DNA of 64,000 nt from Salegentibacter sediminis (GCF_002078605.1 NZ_MSJR01000001.1:806001-870000), one strand, 5' to 3'. Numbered from the stretch's first letter, positions 17,530 to 25,745 are shown. The notes: generated from the letters alone by a model not told the origin. A program made the numbers and translations.

Positions 17530-18771
17530 CTAAAATCTATACCGGTAACCTATGCCTATTAGAACTTGGTTCCCTTCTTTGTCAGATGTAATTTCTTGCC
17601 ATAATAACCCTCCATCAAAACGGATAATATGGCTTGAACTTAACTGAAAATTAATTCCCAATCCTGTAAAATAAGCCTCCAATCCTGGGTTCTCCTGTAC
17701 CTGGACAAATAAGGTGCTTTCATCCGGAGAGATTCCTCTGCTTAAACGCGTAAACAGATAGTTATCGCTACCCTTAAAGTAATACCTCACATTGAACTGG
17801 TAATTTTGAATCATTTGCTGAGCTCGTTCAGGGCCAATTGCCGCTCTGAGGTTTAGATAAAATTTTCCCGCATAATGGGTTAAACCCAGGATTCCGGTAA
17901 AATAGTTTTTACCACCATAGCTTAACATTTTTCCACCGGTTTCCACTTCAAAGCCCTTGGCGAAGCCATAAAAAACAGAGGCGCTGGATTTAAAATCAGG
18001 AAACAAGTCTCCTGAAGAAAACCCGATATTACCAAAGAAATATAATTTATCATTAATCACCGGATAGGCTTCAATTTCATATAATTGCCCCTCATTTAGC
18101 CTTCTGTCTGAATGCGTTACCCGGCCTAATAAAGTTGTTTTCTTGATGTTATGTTGATATTCCAGAAAGAAATTCTGCCAGTTCGTCCTGTTGTATTCAC
18201 TACTGAAATCTATCAGTTGATACGATAAGCCTATTTCATTTTTGATAGTGCTTCGTAAAATATTATTAAGCTGATATCTTTGATCACCCGTTAATCCATT
18301 CCTTCTGCTGAGATCCTGGGCAAGTTCTCGGGCCTCTTCCGGCTGGTTGTTTCTTAAAAGTTTTTGAGCTTTTAAAAGCTCAATTTCAGGATCATTATTG
18401 TAGACCGCTCGAAGTTGATCTAAAAACTTTGAACCTTTCTGGAATTCCATCAACCTAACCTGTCTAATAGCGAGCTCCTTGACCGCATGATAATCAGGTT
18501 CCTTATTCAGCAGGTAAGAAAGATCTTCCCGGGAGCCTTCTAAATTGTTTAAGGCCTGAAAAATTCTGATTCTTAATACCCTTATATCATGGTAATCCGG
18601 TGCCAGGTTTAATCCTTTATTAGCGTATTCTAAAGCTCTTTTTAAATTTTGATCCTGATATAAGGTAATACCTTCCTTTAGTAGGACATCAGTATTTTCC
18701 TCTTGGATGGTCTGAGCATAATTGAATTGAAAACCAATAAAAAAAACAAGTAGAGCGATTTTTTCTTTCAT
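17530..18771 (-). CDS. YaiO-family outer-membrane beta-barrel with N-terminal TPR
   Basis: 413 residues. A signal peptide ends near NYAQ. Residues 25-170 are TPR-like helices (ALEYANKGLNLAPDYHDIRVLR and following). The second half consists of alternating strands ending in IGIGYRYRF, a terminal aromatic typical of outer-membrane barrels. The layout matches the YaiO family, which in many bacteria lies beside a family 2 glycosyltransferase. TPR plus barrel is the architecture used to pass exopolysaccharide across the outer membrane (as in PgaA or AlgK/AlgE). Here it is 11 kb from the synthase and on the opposite strand, with the adhesin unit between them. Confidence 0.8.
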   Translation of the reverse strand: MKEKIALLVFFIGFQFNYAQTIQEENTDVLLKEGITLYQDQNLKRALEYANKGLNLAPDYHDIRVLRIRIFQALNNLEGSREDLSYLLNKEPDYHAVKELAIRQVRLMEFQKGSKFLDQLRAVYNNDPEIELLKAQKLLRNNQPEEARELAQDLSRRNGLTGDQRYQLNNILRSTIKNEIGLSYQLIDFSSEYNRTNWQNFFLEYQHNIKKTTLLGRVTHSDRRLNEGQLYEIEAYPVINDKLYFFGNIGFSSGDLFPDFKSSASVFYGFAKGFEVETGGKMLSYGGKNYFTGILGLTHYAGKFYLNLRAAIGPERAQQMIQNYQFNVRYYFKGSDNYLFTRLSRGISPDESTLFVQVQENPGLEAYFTGLGINFQLSSSHIIRFDGGLLWQEITSDKEGNQVLIGIGYRYRF

Positions 18772-18788
18772 AAGATTTTTCTTGCCGG

Positions 18789-18796
18789 CAAAATTA
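18789..18796 (-). promoter_or_regulatory. Promoter -7 box of YaiO-type gene
   Basis: On the minus strand TAATTTTG fits TAnnTTTG and lies 17 bases before the ATG. It overlaps the small palindrome TTGCCGGCAA at 18783-18792. No clear -33 TTG was seen. Confidence 0.45.
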
Positions 18797-18947
18797 AATA
18801 AAGCTTTTCGTTATTTTATTGCTAATGATAGAATTTGGTTTAATTGTCTATAATAAGCCTGATCGGGGGGTGATTTTATCTGGATAATTAGCAGGAATAA
18901 ACACGGAAATGGGTATTTTTAATTAAATCAAAATAGTAAAAATAAAC

Positions 18948-19680
18948 CGAAGCTAAAATGCTTCGCGGGCGCAGGTCAAGCTCTCGCCCTTCGGGTTTCA
19001 CCGGAAATCTCCATCCTCAAACAAAAGTATGTTAAACAACATCTCCAAAATATGCGGATAGTATTTCCGCCGAAAAGCTTGCCTGCTGGCTCAACATTTT
19101 GTTAGAATAGCTTTCTTTTTTCTCTTTTTTTCTTTTCAAAAATAATCTTGATAGAAGGGTGATACCGGAAAAAGGCTACAAGTCATAGCAATCCCCTGAA
19201 CCAACCTAACAATCTCCGGCTCTGCAGGAAGTAAATACATTCGAAGAAAATTTTCATTTCGCTCTTTTTCCTTTAAAAACCAAAAAAATGAAAAACCTTG
19301 AGGATATGAAAAGTAAATTAAAAAAATCCTTTATAAGGATTGATCTCTTATGTTGCTGTTTATTGCTTTTATATAACTTTTCACACTAAGCAATATCAAA
19401 TTTAATTTCCATAAAAAAACAGGGCCTAACTACTTTGAAATCAAATTTTTAATTATTTTTAAATAGTTGAATTACAGTAATTTTTGAAGTACTTAATTGT
19501 CTTATTTTTTGTTTTGACTTCGCTGACAAGAGTACACATCTAAAAATCATTTTTGGATTTCCTGCCTTTTAAACCAGGTTTTGGTTGAAGGCAGAATTGT
19601 ATGAAATTTTGTTCCGCCCTGGCGGGACAAAAAGGAATAGCAAGAGGGTAACGGGCAGAGCCGCGTTACAGATCTTTTTT
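18948..19680. other. GC-rich hairpin island, transfer-origin-like remnant
   Basis: No gene is supported from 18797 to 19808. In an AT-rich setting there are successive stems: CGAAGC/GCTTCG (18948-18965), GGGCG/CGCCC (18967-18989), CTGCCTT/AAGGCAG (19562-19594, with inner AACCA/TGGTT), GTTCCGCC/GGCGGGAC (19611-19628, one G-T) and GTAACG-GGC/GCC-G-CGTTAC (19648-19669) followed by a T run. Such structured stretches precede mobilisation genes in Bacteroidota integrative elements, and a broken mobilisation gene follows here. The transfer-origin reading is inference. Confidence 0.45.
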
Positions 19681-19808
19681 TGTGCTTTTAAGAGACTGTT
19701 AGTCAATGACTTGTGAAATTTTAATGTGACTTTAAATTAAGATGAGAGTCATTTTTTTACTAAAACCCTTCCGAAACCATAGAAAAAGGGGCAAAATTTT
19801 ACTAAAAA

Positions 19809-19990
19809 ATGGATGAAGAGTATAAAATGATAATGTGGTTATTGCAAATTTGAAGGATATCAAAGAAAACCAGACTAAGTCTACCAGTTCAATTTTGAAT
19901 GAAATCCTGGAACAACCTGAAGCTAAAAAAGACCCAGGGTATGTGGAGAAGAAAGTTTTCTGGACAGGGGCAAAGACTGGATATAGTTAA
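19809..19990 (+). pseudogene. Remnant of BfmA/BtgA-like mobilisation gene
   Basis: The ATG at 19809 opens MDEEYK and stops soon after. A second frame, from about 19835 to the TAA at 19988, reads VVIANLKDIKENQTKSTS and onward to KTGYS. From memory, intact BfmA/BtgA-family relaxosome proteins begin with MDEEYK-like sequence and carry near the C-terminus a phrase like IIRDIEKNQTKPT. The two pieces lie in different frames only a few codons apart, so the middle of the gene appears deleted. The product is probably non-functional. Confidence 0.5.
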
Positions 19991-20045
19991 GGACACTTTT
20001 TAAGAATAATAAAATAATAACTAATACTAATAATTTGATAGAATT

Positions 20046-20324
20046 ATGAAAGAGAACATCCACCCATTTATGGTAAGTATGTATTCCCTCGAGGCTAAAA
20101 TAGATCAGCTGACAAGGGAATTCAGAATCAGGCAGATCAAAGATCCCACTTTCATTTTATTGGATAATGCTGATTTTATCCAGATGTTCAGGATAAGTGC
20201 TAAAACAGCCCAAACCTGGCGGGAAGAGGGGTTAATAGAATATGCACAGGTGAAAGGAAAGATATATTACAGCTTGAAGGATATCAAAGGCTTTATAAAC
20301 CGTCACAGAAAAAGCAGAAGGTAA
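20046..20324 (+). CDS. Helix-turn-helix domain protein of mobile-element type
   Basis: 92 residues. The C-terminal half has the excisionase/MerR-like layout: DFIQMFRISAKTAQTWREEGLIEYAQVKGKIYYSLKDIKGFI, i.e. an HTH followed by a beta wing and a short helix. Proteins of this type are common in Bacteroidota integrative elements, where they act as regulators or recombination directionality factors. It lies 15 bases upstream of an unknown 249-residue gene, with which it probably forms an operon. Its place between the mobilisation remnant and the integrase supports the mobile origin. Confidence 0.75.
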   Translation: MKENIHPFMVSMYSLEAKIDQLTREFRIRQIKDPTFILLDNADFIQMFRISAKTAQTWREEGLIEYAQVKGKIYYSLKDIKGFINRHRKSRR

Positions 20325-20339
20325 TCTAATCTGTAGAAA

Positions 20340-21089
20340 ATGAGTCCGGAAATCTCAGTTCCCATACAGCTATTTATAAATGCACAACAAAAAGGCTATG
20401 TTAAAAAGCTCCAATTCTTTTTATCCTTAAAGCTTCTTTATAGATGCGGAAAGGCGAAACTAGATGCAGGGGAATTACTATTTTTAGAACTCACTGAAGA
20501 AATCAGCTCCCGAAAAACTACTTTGAAGTATATAGACTTTCTTGTAGATAAGGGGTGGCTGCAGTACAATGCAAAGACAGGATATTATATTATTAAATCC
20601 TTCGATAGGATAAGAGATGAGAACAATTGGAAGATAAGACTTTCTTTTCCGGTGGATTTTAATTCCTACAGGAACATTAAGGCAATTACAGGAGCAATTT
20701 TCTATGGGTACCTTCATAAAGACTTCTGGAGAAAAGTAAGGAGAAAGAAAAGCGTACAGATAAAAGGCAGTACCTATCATTTTCTCTCCCCTCACTTTAA
20801 TTATAAAGAAGCACCCGCACCGCTTTCTGTCCTAGGGATCTGTAACATATTTCAGGTTTCACCGTCTACTGCTTCCAGGCTTAAAGATTGTGCCGTAAAG
20901 CAAAAGTTGCTTGCGGTTGAAAAAAATTATGGCACTGAAGTACCTAATAAAAAAGCCATGGAATTGTGTTTAGACTACAATGATAAGAGGAACAATATTG
21001 TTTTTTATCAGGGAAATTACCGATTCCAGTTAATTGATACTATTTTACCTCTTTTTCTTTTTAAAAAGCGGCAAAAACTGAAAACATAA
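20340..21089 (+). CDS. Uncharacterised mobile-element protein with HTH-like segments
   Basis: 249 residues, basic, no signal peptide or membrane helix. The family is not recognised. Two stretches look like winged-helix pieces: about 45-85 (ELTEEISSRKTTLKYIDFLVDKGWLQYN, with a wing-like YNAKTGYYII) and about 165-195 (LSVLGICNIFQVSPSTASRLKDCAVKQKLL). Two winged helices in one protein recall plasmid and element replication initiators, but no decisive motif is visible. It follows the HTH gene closely and ends with a Lys-rich tail. Confidence 0.55.
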   Translation: MSPEISVPIQLFINAQQKGYVKKLQFFLSLKLLYRCGKAKLDAGELLFLELTEEISSRKTTLKYIDFLVDKGWLQYNAKTGYYIIKSFDRIRDENNWKIRLSFPVDFNSYRNIKAITGAIFYGYLHKDFWRKVRRKKSVQIKGSTYHFLSPHFNYKEAPAPLSVLGICNIFQVSPSTASRLKDCAVKQKLLAVEKNYGTEVPNKKAMELCLDYNDKRNNIVFYQGNYRFQLIDTILPLFLFKKRQKLKT

Positions 21090-21228
21090 AAGAAAGGTTT
21101 ATAGGATGTATTAAAATAAAAAACTTTTTGGCCATAGTTTGAGAATGTTTGAGCGCGATAGCGTGTTTGCTTATTTTTCGAGGCCAAGAGTATCCAAGCT
21201 TTTATAGTTGAGGAGCAGAGCTTGTTTC

Positions 21229-21266
21229 CAACTTGTTTATTACTAGTCCATTTTTTGGACAAGTTG
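21229..21266. terminator. Hairpin between convergent genes of the mobile element
   Basis: GTCCA (21246-21250), five T, TGGAC (21256-21260). An outer pair CAACTTG (21229-21235)/CAAGTTG (21260-21266) partly overlaps it. The position between the unknown gene and the integrase suits a bidirectional terminator, though U-tracts are weak. Confidence 0.4.
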
Positions 21267-21311
21267 AATTTATAAAACAGAATCGAATCTAGTGTAACTT
21301 CTAAATTTTAG

Positions 21312-22562
21312 CTAACTCTCTTTTGATGTATTCTTTTTGGTAGATTCTGCTTCCAGCTTTTCTCGGAGTTCTTTCATATCATCACTAATTTTTCTATCTA
21401 CAATTTTAGCGTAATGCTGAGTGGTCCTTAAATCTTTATGGCCAAGCATTTTGCTCACAGATTCTATTGGAACTCCATTTGTTAGTGTAATTGTGGTGGC
21501 GAATGTGTGTCTAGCAAGGTGAGTAGTGAGTGGTTTTGTAATACCGCACATCATAGCTATTTCCTTTAAAAAAGCGTTAGACTTTTGATTGCTGAGAACC
21601 GGAAGAATACAATTTCCATTTTTTACTTCTGGGTGTTCCTTGTATCGATCGATGATTTCCTCAGCAATAGGAAGTAAGGGGATGCTGCTTAAGGATTTAG
21701 TCTTGGTTCTTTTTATCCTAATCCACTTTCCACCATCAATTCCTGTAGTTAAGTCTTCGTCACTTAATTTTTTTACATCGGAATATGCTAATCCAGTATA
21801 GCAACTGAAAATGAACATGTCTCTTACAAGTTTTAAACGGTCAAAATAAAGATCTTTTTCAACCAGAGTTTTTACTTCTTCTTTATTCAGAAATTCACGC
21901 TCAACAGATTCGAATTGTACCTTGTAATTATAGAAAGGATCCCGGTCCATCCACTGGTTAGCCAAAGCAATGCGAATAATTTTTTTAAAATTGTTGACAT
22001 ACTTAAGGGCTGAGTTATGATTACATTCCCGCTTGGTCTTAAGAAAATACTCGAATTTAGAGATGAAGTGATGATTAATATCATTCATGGGATAATCCTC
22101 AGTCTTATATTCTTCCAAAAGGAATTGCTCAATATGATTATAACAGGTCCAGTATCGCTTTGCCGTGCTCTTGGATATACTTTTACCCGATAGCCTATCC
22201 ATTTGTTCATTATGCTCTTTAAAGACCTCCAGGGTCAATTTGGGCGCTTTTTTGTTCTCACCCTTCAAGTTCCCTATCATTCTGGCAGCTGTAATCCGTT
22301 GATCGTTATCTGATAATATCTGGTGAATTTTATTGAGCTTATGGCGAATATTGTTGATATGGGTATTGATTTCTTTTTCGTTCGGATTATTACCCATTAC
22401 TTTTTGCAATTTGGAATTCCATATTTCAGGCTGAATTCTTCTGGAAATACTGTATTCCTTTCTTTTTCCATCAACCGTAAGACGGAGATAAATAGGTGCT
22501 ACTCCACGTTTATTTTTCTTTTTTTCCAGGAGGTGAAAGTGGGTGTGAAAATCAGTTCTCAT
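21312..22562 (-). CDS. Tyrosine recombinase (site-specific integrase)
   Basis: 416 residues. An N-terminal arm-binding domain (about 8-95) and a SAM-like core-binding domain (about 108-210) precede the catalytic domain (about 225-395). Catalytic residues are visible: Lys in the beta hairpin near 287, H348 and R351 in HLARHTF, H375 in LGHKD and the nucleophile Y384 in TQHYAK. The usual first arginine (TGLR) is replaced by A259 (CYTGLAYSD). The Bacteroides IntDOT enzyme also lacks Arg at this position, so activity is not excluded. The gene points away from the tmRNA gene and is the integrase of the decayed element. Confidence 0.9.
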   Translation of the reverse strand: MRTDFHTHFHLLEKKKNKRGVAPIYLRLTVDGKRKEYSISRRIQPEIWNSKLQKVMGNNPNEKEINTHINNIRHKLNKIHQILSDNDQRITAARMIGNLKGENKKAPKLTLEVFKEHNEQMDRLSGKSISKSTAKRYWTCYNHIEQFLLEEYKTEDYPMNDINHHFISKFEYFLKTKRECNHNSALKYVNNFKKIIRIALANQWMDRDPFYNYKVQFESVEREFLNKEEVKTLVEKDLYFDRLKLVRDMFIFSCYTGLAYSDVKKLSDEDLTTGIDGGKWIRIKRTKTKSLSSIPLLPIAEEIIDRYKEHPEVKNGNCILPVLSNQKSNAFLKEIAMMCGITKPLTTHLARHTFATTITLTNGVPIESVSKMLGHKDLRTTQHYAKIVDRKISDDMKELREKLEAESTKKNTSKES

Positions 22563-22579
22563 AAGTTTTTCAAATTTTA

Positions 22580-22721
22580 GGTCTCGATTGGTCTCGCAAA
22601 GTACCTAAAAAGAACATAAGATTTAAAACTTTAACTTAGTGTAAAGAATTGAAAAACAACAATTTGAGAGCTTAGCGAGACCCCTTTTTGAATTTAGAAA
22701 TAGGTCACCGAATTGGTCTCG
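22580..22721. repeat. GGTCTCG iterons next to integrase, putative arm sites
   Basis: GGTCTCG occurs at 22580-22586, 22590-22596 and 22715-22721, and inverted as CGAGACC at 22676-22682. Two copies share the longer form ATTGGTCTCG. Four copies in 142 bases between integrase and tmRNA fit arm-type binding sites of a tyrosine recombinase or sites of its accessory factor. The function is inferred from position only. Confidence 0.5.
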
Positions 22722-22765
22722 ATTTATTTGATTTTATATGGTTTTATTTGATAGCTATAAAAACA

Positions 22766-22800
22766 AAAAACCCTGTAAATCATAGGATTACAGGGTTTTT
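22766..22800 (-). terminator. Intrinsic terminator of tmRNA gene
   Basis: A 13-bp stem AAAAACCCTGTAA (22766-22778)/TTACAGGGTTTTT (22788-22800) with U-runs on either strand lies just after the tmRNA 3' end in its direction of transcription. Confidence 0.85.
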
Positions 22801-22823
22801 GATGTCATTTGATAGGTAAAAAG

Positions 22824-23220
22824 TGGAGTCGGAGGGGTTCGAACCCTCGTCCAAACAAGCAATTCAGATGCTTTCTACACGCTTAGTCTTCGTTTGGTTG
22901 TCGATGCAAGACCGGCCGAAAACCACCAATCTTACACGTATTCCCAATTAAGTTTCGAAACCGCATCAGGACCCTACGGTTTCTATATTTACTTTTTCGG
23001 TGCCTCTGGAGCGGACGCCGTAAATCAAGGCTTCCGCGAGGCATCTTGGCTCCCTACCTTGTAGGGACTAAGAGTAACCTACTGTGATTCGGTTACGCAG
23101 CCAAGGCGTAGTTATTCTCGCCGTTTAAAAAAGTGTGAAATATGAGATTTACGAGCTATATCCCAGCGCTCGACGTGCTTACAACTCAATTAGACTCGCT
23201 GTCAAAACCAAGTCGACCCC
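22824..23220 (-). ncRNA. ssrA: Transfer-messenger RNA (tmRNA), tag GENNYALAA
   Basis: Minus strand. The 5' end GGGGTCG (23220-23214) pairs with CGACTCC (22831-22825) to form the acceptor stem, one G-U included. The 3' part has the T-arm GAGGG-TTCGAAC-CCCTC. CCA is not encoded. The resume codon GGC (23122-23120) opens the tag G-E-N-N-Y-A-L-A-A, with stop TAA at 23095-23093. GACTTGGTTTTGACAGCG at the 5' end is typical of bacterial tmRNA. It rescues stalled ribosomes and tags the product for proteolysis. The integrase of the neighbouring element lies beyond its 3' end, a frequent attachment site. Confidence 0.97.
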
Positions 23221-23333
23221 ATATATTAAAGAACTTCATTTCCGCCTTTTGAATCCCTCAGGATAAACTTCGACATGAAATATTCTCAGTTATTCTTAAC
23301 TGATCTGAGCCTGCAAAGATACCAATAAAATTA

Positions 23334-23341
23334 TATCTTTG
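23334..23341 (+). promoter_or_regulatory. Promoter -7 box of dehydrogenase gene
   Basis: TATCTTTG fits TAnnTTTG and ends 36 bases before the ATG at 23378. An in-frame TTG at 23339 lies inside this box and so cannot be the start codon of the transcript made from it. Confidence 0.65.
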
Positions 23342-23377
23342 AAACTCACTCATTACTATGCAAAATACATACCAGAA

Positions 23378-24604
23378 ATGATAAAATTCGCCCTAATAAA
23401 AGAACGCAAGACTCCGCCAGATCGCAGAGTGGTTTTCTCCCCTCAAAAACTGCAGGAAATATGTCAAAAATTCCCTGAGGCCGAGTTTAAGGTAGAGAGT
23501 TCTGATATTCGTATATTTTCTGATGAGGCTTATCGAAAGGCCGGGTTTGAGGTGACAGACGATGTGTCAGATTGTGAGGTGATGCTGGGAGTGAAGGAAG
23601 TACCATTGCCTGCACTTATTCCGAACAAAAAATATTTCTTTTTTTCGCATACCATCAAAAAGCAACCTTATAACCGCGACCTTTTAAGAGAAATCCTGAA
23701 GAAGAATATTGAACTCTACGATCATGAGGTGATTGTGAAGGAGAATGGGGCCAGACTTATTGGCTTTGGGCGTTACGCCGGGTTGGTAGGTGCCTATAAC
23801 GGTTTCCGCGGAATTGGACTTAAGGAAGGGCTTTTTCGGCTTCCCAAGGCTGAAGATCTCCCCGACCTCGATGCTATGTGTGCCGAACTGGACAAGATTA
23901 AAATCCCCCCAATTAAGATTGTGCTCACCGGAAGCGGCAAAGTAGCTCATGGGGCAAAGGAAATTCTCGATCATTTAAAAATAAAGAAGGTAGGAGTTGA
24001 AGAGTATTTAAATAATGATTTCAAGGAAGCGGTATACTGCATAATTGACGTTTTGGATTATAATAAGCGCAAAGATGGTAGCCTGAGAAATAATAAAGAT
24101 TTCTATAAACATCCTGAAGAATATAAGTCTGATTTTATGCGTTTTGCCAGGCAAAGTGATATGTTTATCGCGGGGCATTTTTACGGAGATGGAGCTCCTG
24201 TATTCTTTACTTCTGAAGATGCCAAATCACCTGATTTTAAAATAAAATATATCGCCGATATCTCCTGCGATATCCATGGGCCTATAGCCAGTACTATTAG
24301 ACCTTCAACCATATCAGAACCCTTTTATGGATATGACGCCCAGAATGAGTCCGAGGTAGATTTTAGAGAAAAGGACTCTATCCTGGTTATGGCTGTAGAT
24401 AACCTCCCTTGTGAACTTCCAAAGGATGCCAGCGAAGGTTTTGGAGAAATGTTCCTGGAGCACGTGATCCCGGCATTTTTTAATAATGACAAAGATGGTG
24501 TGCTAAAAAGGGCCAAAATGACCAGCGCCGGTAAATTGACCGGAAAGTTCAACTATCTCGAAGACTATGTGACAGGGGAACTGGTTAAGCAGGACAATAT
24601 CTAA
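23378..24604 (+). CDS. Saccharopine dehydrogenase-like NAD(P)-dependent oxidoreductase
   Basis: 408 residues from ATG 23378 (MIKFALIKERKTPPDRRVVF). That N-terminus has the alanine dehydrogenase/transhydrogenase-like pattern KExxxxERRVxxxP. A Rossmann-type segment with KIVLTGSGKVAHGAKEIL lies near residue 190, and ISCDIHGPIASTIRPSTISEPFYGYD near 310-335 is like lysine-forming saccharopine dehydrogenases. In flavobacteria the family is usually annotated only as NAD(P)-dependent oxidoreductase, and the physiological substrate is not certain. It is transcribed alone, next to tmRNA. Confidence 0.7.
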   Translation: MIKFALIKERKTPPDRRVVFSPQKLQEICQKFPEAEFKVESSDIRIFSDEAYRKAGFEVTDDVSDCEVMLGVKEVPLPALIPNKKYFFFSHTIKKQPYNRDLLREILKKNIELYDHEVIVKENGARLIGFGRYAGLVGAYNGFRGIGLKEGLFRLPKAEDLPDLDAMCAELDKIKIPPIKIVLTGSGKVAHGAKEILDHLKIKKVGVEEYLNNDFKEAVYCIIDVLDYNKRKDGSLRNNKDFYKHPEEYKSDFMRFARQSDMFIAGHFYGDGAPVFFTSEDAKSPDFKIKYIADISCDIHGPIASTIRPSTISEPFYGYDAQNESEVDFREKDSILVMAVDNLPCELPKDASEGFGEMFLEHVIPAFFNNDKDGVLKRAKMTSAGKLTGKFNYLEDYVTGELVKQDNI

Positions 24605-24647
24605 TTAGAGTCTGTACTAACTACTAGCTTTTTAGAAAATTTTATTT

Positions 24648-25406
24648 TCAGTTTTGATCCAGGGAGTTTATCTCTTTGCGATATGCGGCTGGAAGGATCA
24701 ATGATCTCAAAACCCGGTCAAGTTTAATCCTTCGACTTATTTGGTATGGGGGAAGCAAGAGGGTGAGAAGCGATAACTTCCGAAGCGATAAGAGGTCTCT
24801 TACTTTCTTCGGCGTGATATAGATTTGGGTTTCGAGTAACAGGCGATAACGTAGGGGGCCGAGATGTTTTCGGTACCGGCGATAGAGATCCCGGGTGTAA
24901 TCTCCGGCTTCAAGGTTTTGTTTAAGATGCGATTGTCGCATCTTTTGGAAGGCTTCAAAATCTTGTGGTAATCCCTGTAACTGCATTCTTTTTCCAACCC
25001 GAAAGAAGACGTGGAAAACTTCCTGTTTTTGGGTTAAGTTTAGTTCTTTTTCGAGCAGCTCATAGGACCTAATGGAATAATCAATGAGCATGAAAAGCAC
25101 ATCCCTGTAGGCCCAATCGGGAATCGCCTTCCCGCGATTAGCTTCTACGGCAGAATGAATTGCAGCGATAGAATCAATGGCCTTTAAAGCAGTTTCCTTT
25201 TCAGAAAAAACTATTTTCCGGGCATAGGAAACTGTAGAGAAGAGCCTACCCAGGGGGTCATTGGGTAGCCTACCGGTATAGTAAAGCCAGTCTACAGCCT
25301 TGTTAAGAGCAAACTCGGCCGATGCTCCCGCAAAGATAAAGAGAATAGTGTCCCCCTTACCCCAGATTTGCCGTACTATCGAATTCTCATCTACAAAATA
25401 TTCCAT
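24648..25406 (-). CDS. Oxygenase MpaB-family protein (DUF2236)
   Basis: 252 residues, mostly helical, with no signal peptide. The start ENSIVRQIWGKGDTILFIFAGASAEFAL and the middle GRLFSTVSYARKIVFSEKETALKAIDSIAAIHSAV match the MpaB/latex-clearing-protein family, where a conserved Arg/His pair near this motif touches a b-type heme in characterised members. Substrate and heme content cannot be read here. It lies 54 bases downstream of a small membrane protein gene in the same direction, and that pair carries one of two matching operators (25780-25796), so its expression is probably set by the winged-helix protein at 25817-26125. Confidence 0.75.
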   Translation of the reverse strand: MEYFVDENSIVRQIWGKGDTILFIFAGASAEFALNKAVDWLYYTGRLPNDPLGRLFSTVSYARKIVFSEKETALKAIDSIAAIHSAVEANRGKAIPDWAYRDVLFMLIDYSIRSYELLEKELNLTQKQEVFHVFFRVGKRMQLQGLPQDFEAFQKMRQSHLKQNLEAGDYTRDLYRRYRKHLGPLRYRLLLETQIYITPKKVRDLLSLRKLSLLTLLLPPYQISRRIKLDRVLRSLILPAAYRKEINSLDQN

Positions 25407-25460
25407 TACAGGGTTTTTAAATTTCCAGGTTTCTTCGTTCTGGAATTTTTATGGAAATAC

Positions 25461-25745
25461 TTAACTCCCTGCGAAAGGCGTTCCAAAAACTCCCACAGCT
25501 AATTCTGCCCAAATCAAAAAAAGTATGGCCAGGATGATCCCGGATAAAATAATTCGGTTTTTGATGGTTTTTACCCTTCTCAATATAAATTCTATTGCCA
25601 GCCCGGTACTTAAAAGCAATACTGCTGCAATAACAAAATCGGAGGTTGTCCATACTACCTCTGCGCTGAACTGCATAGCGACCAAAGGAATCAGTAAAAG
25701 AACTGGCACTATAAACACGATAAATAAAAGTCTCTTGTTTTTCAT
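25461..25745 (-). CDS. Small membrane protein of unknown function
   Basis: 94 residues with three predicted transmembrane helices (about 5-24, 34-53, 64-84). Between helices 2 and 3 is a basic loop RRVKTIKN. The family is not recognised; similar short proteins occur in flavobacteria beside winged-helix regulators. It is the first gene of an operon with the MpaB-family protein. The inverted repeat at 25780-25796 lies 35 bases before its start. Confidence 0.7.
   Translation of the reverse strand: MKNKRLLFIVFIVPVLLLIPLVAMQFSAEVVWTTSDFVIAAVLLLSTGLAIEFILRRVKTIKNRIILSGIILAILFLIWAELAVGVFGTPFAGS

Noticed and set aside
18797-20045. Second copy of the tmRNA 3' end as the left attachment site
   Set aside because: I looked for GGAGTCGGAG and the TTCGAAC T-loop motif in this stretch and found none by eye.
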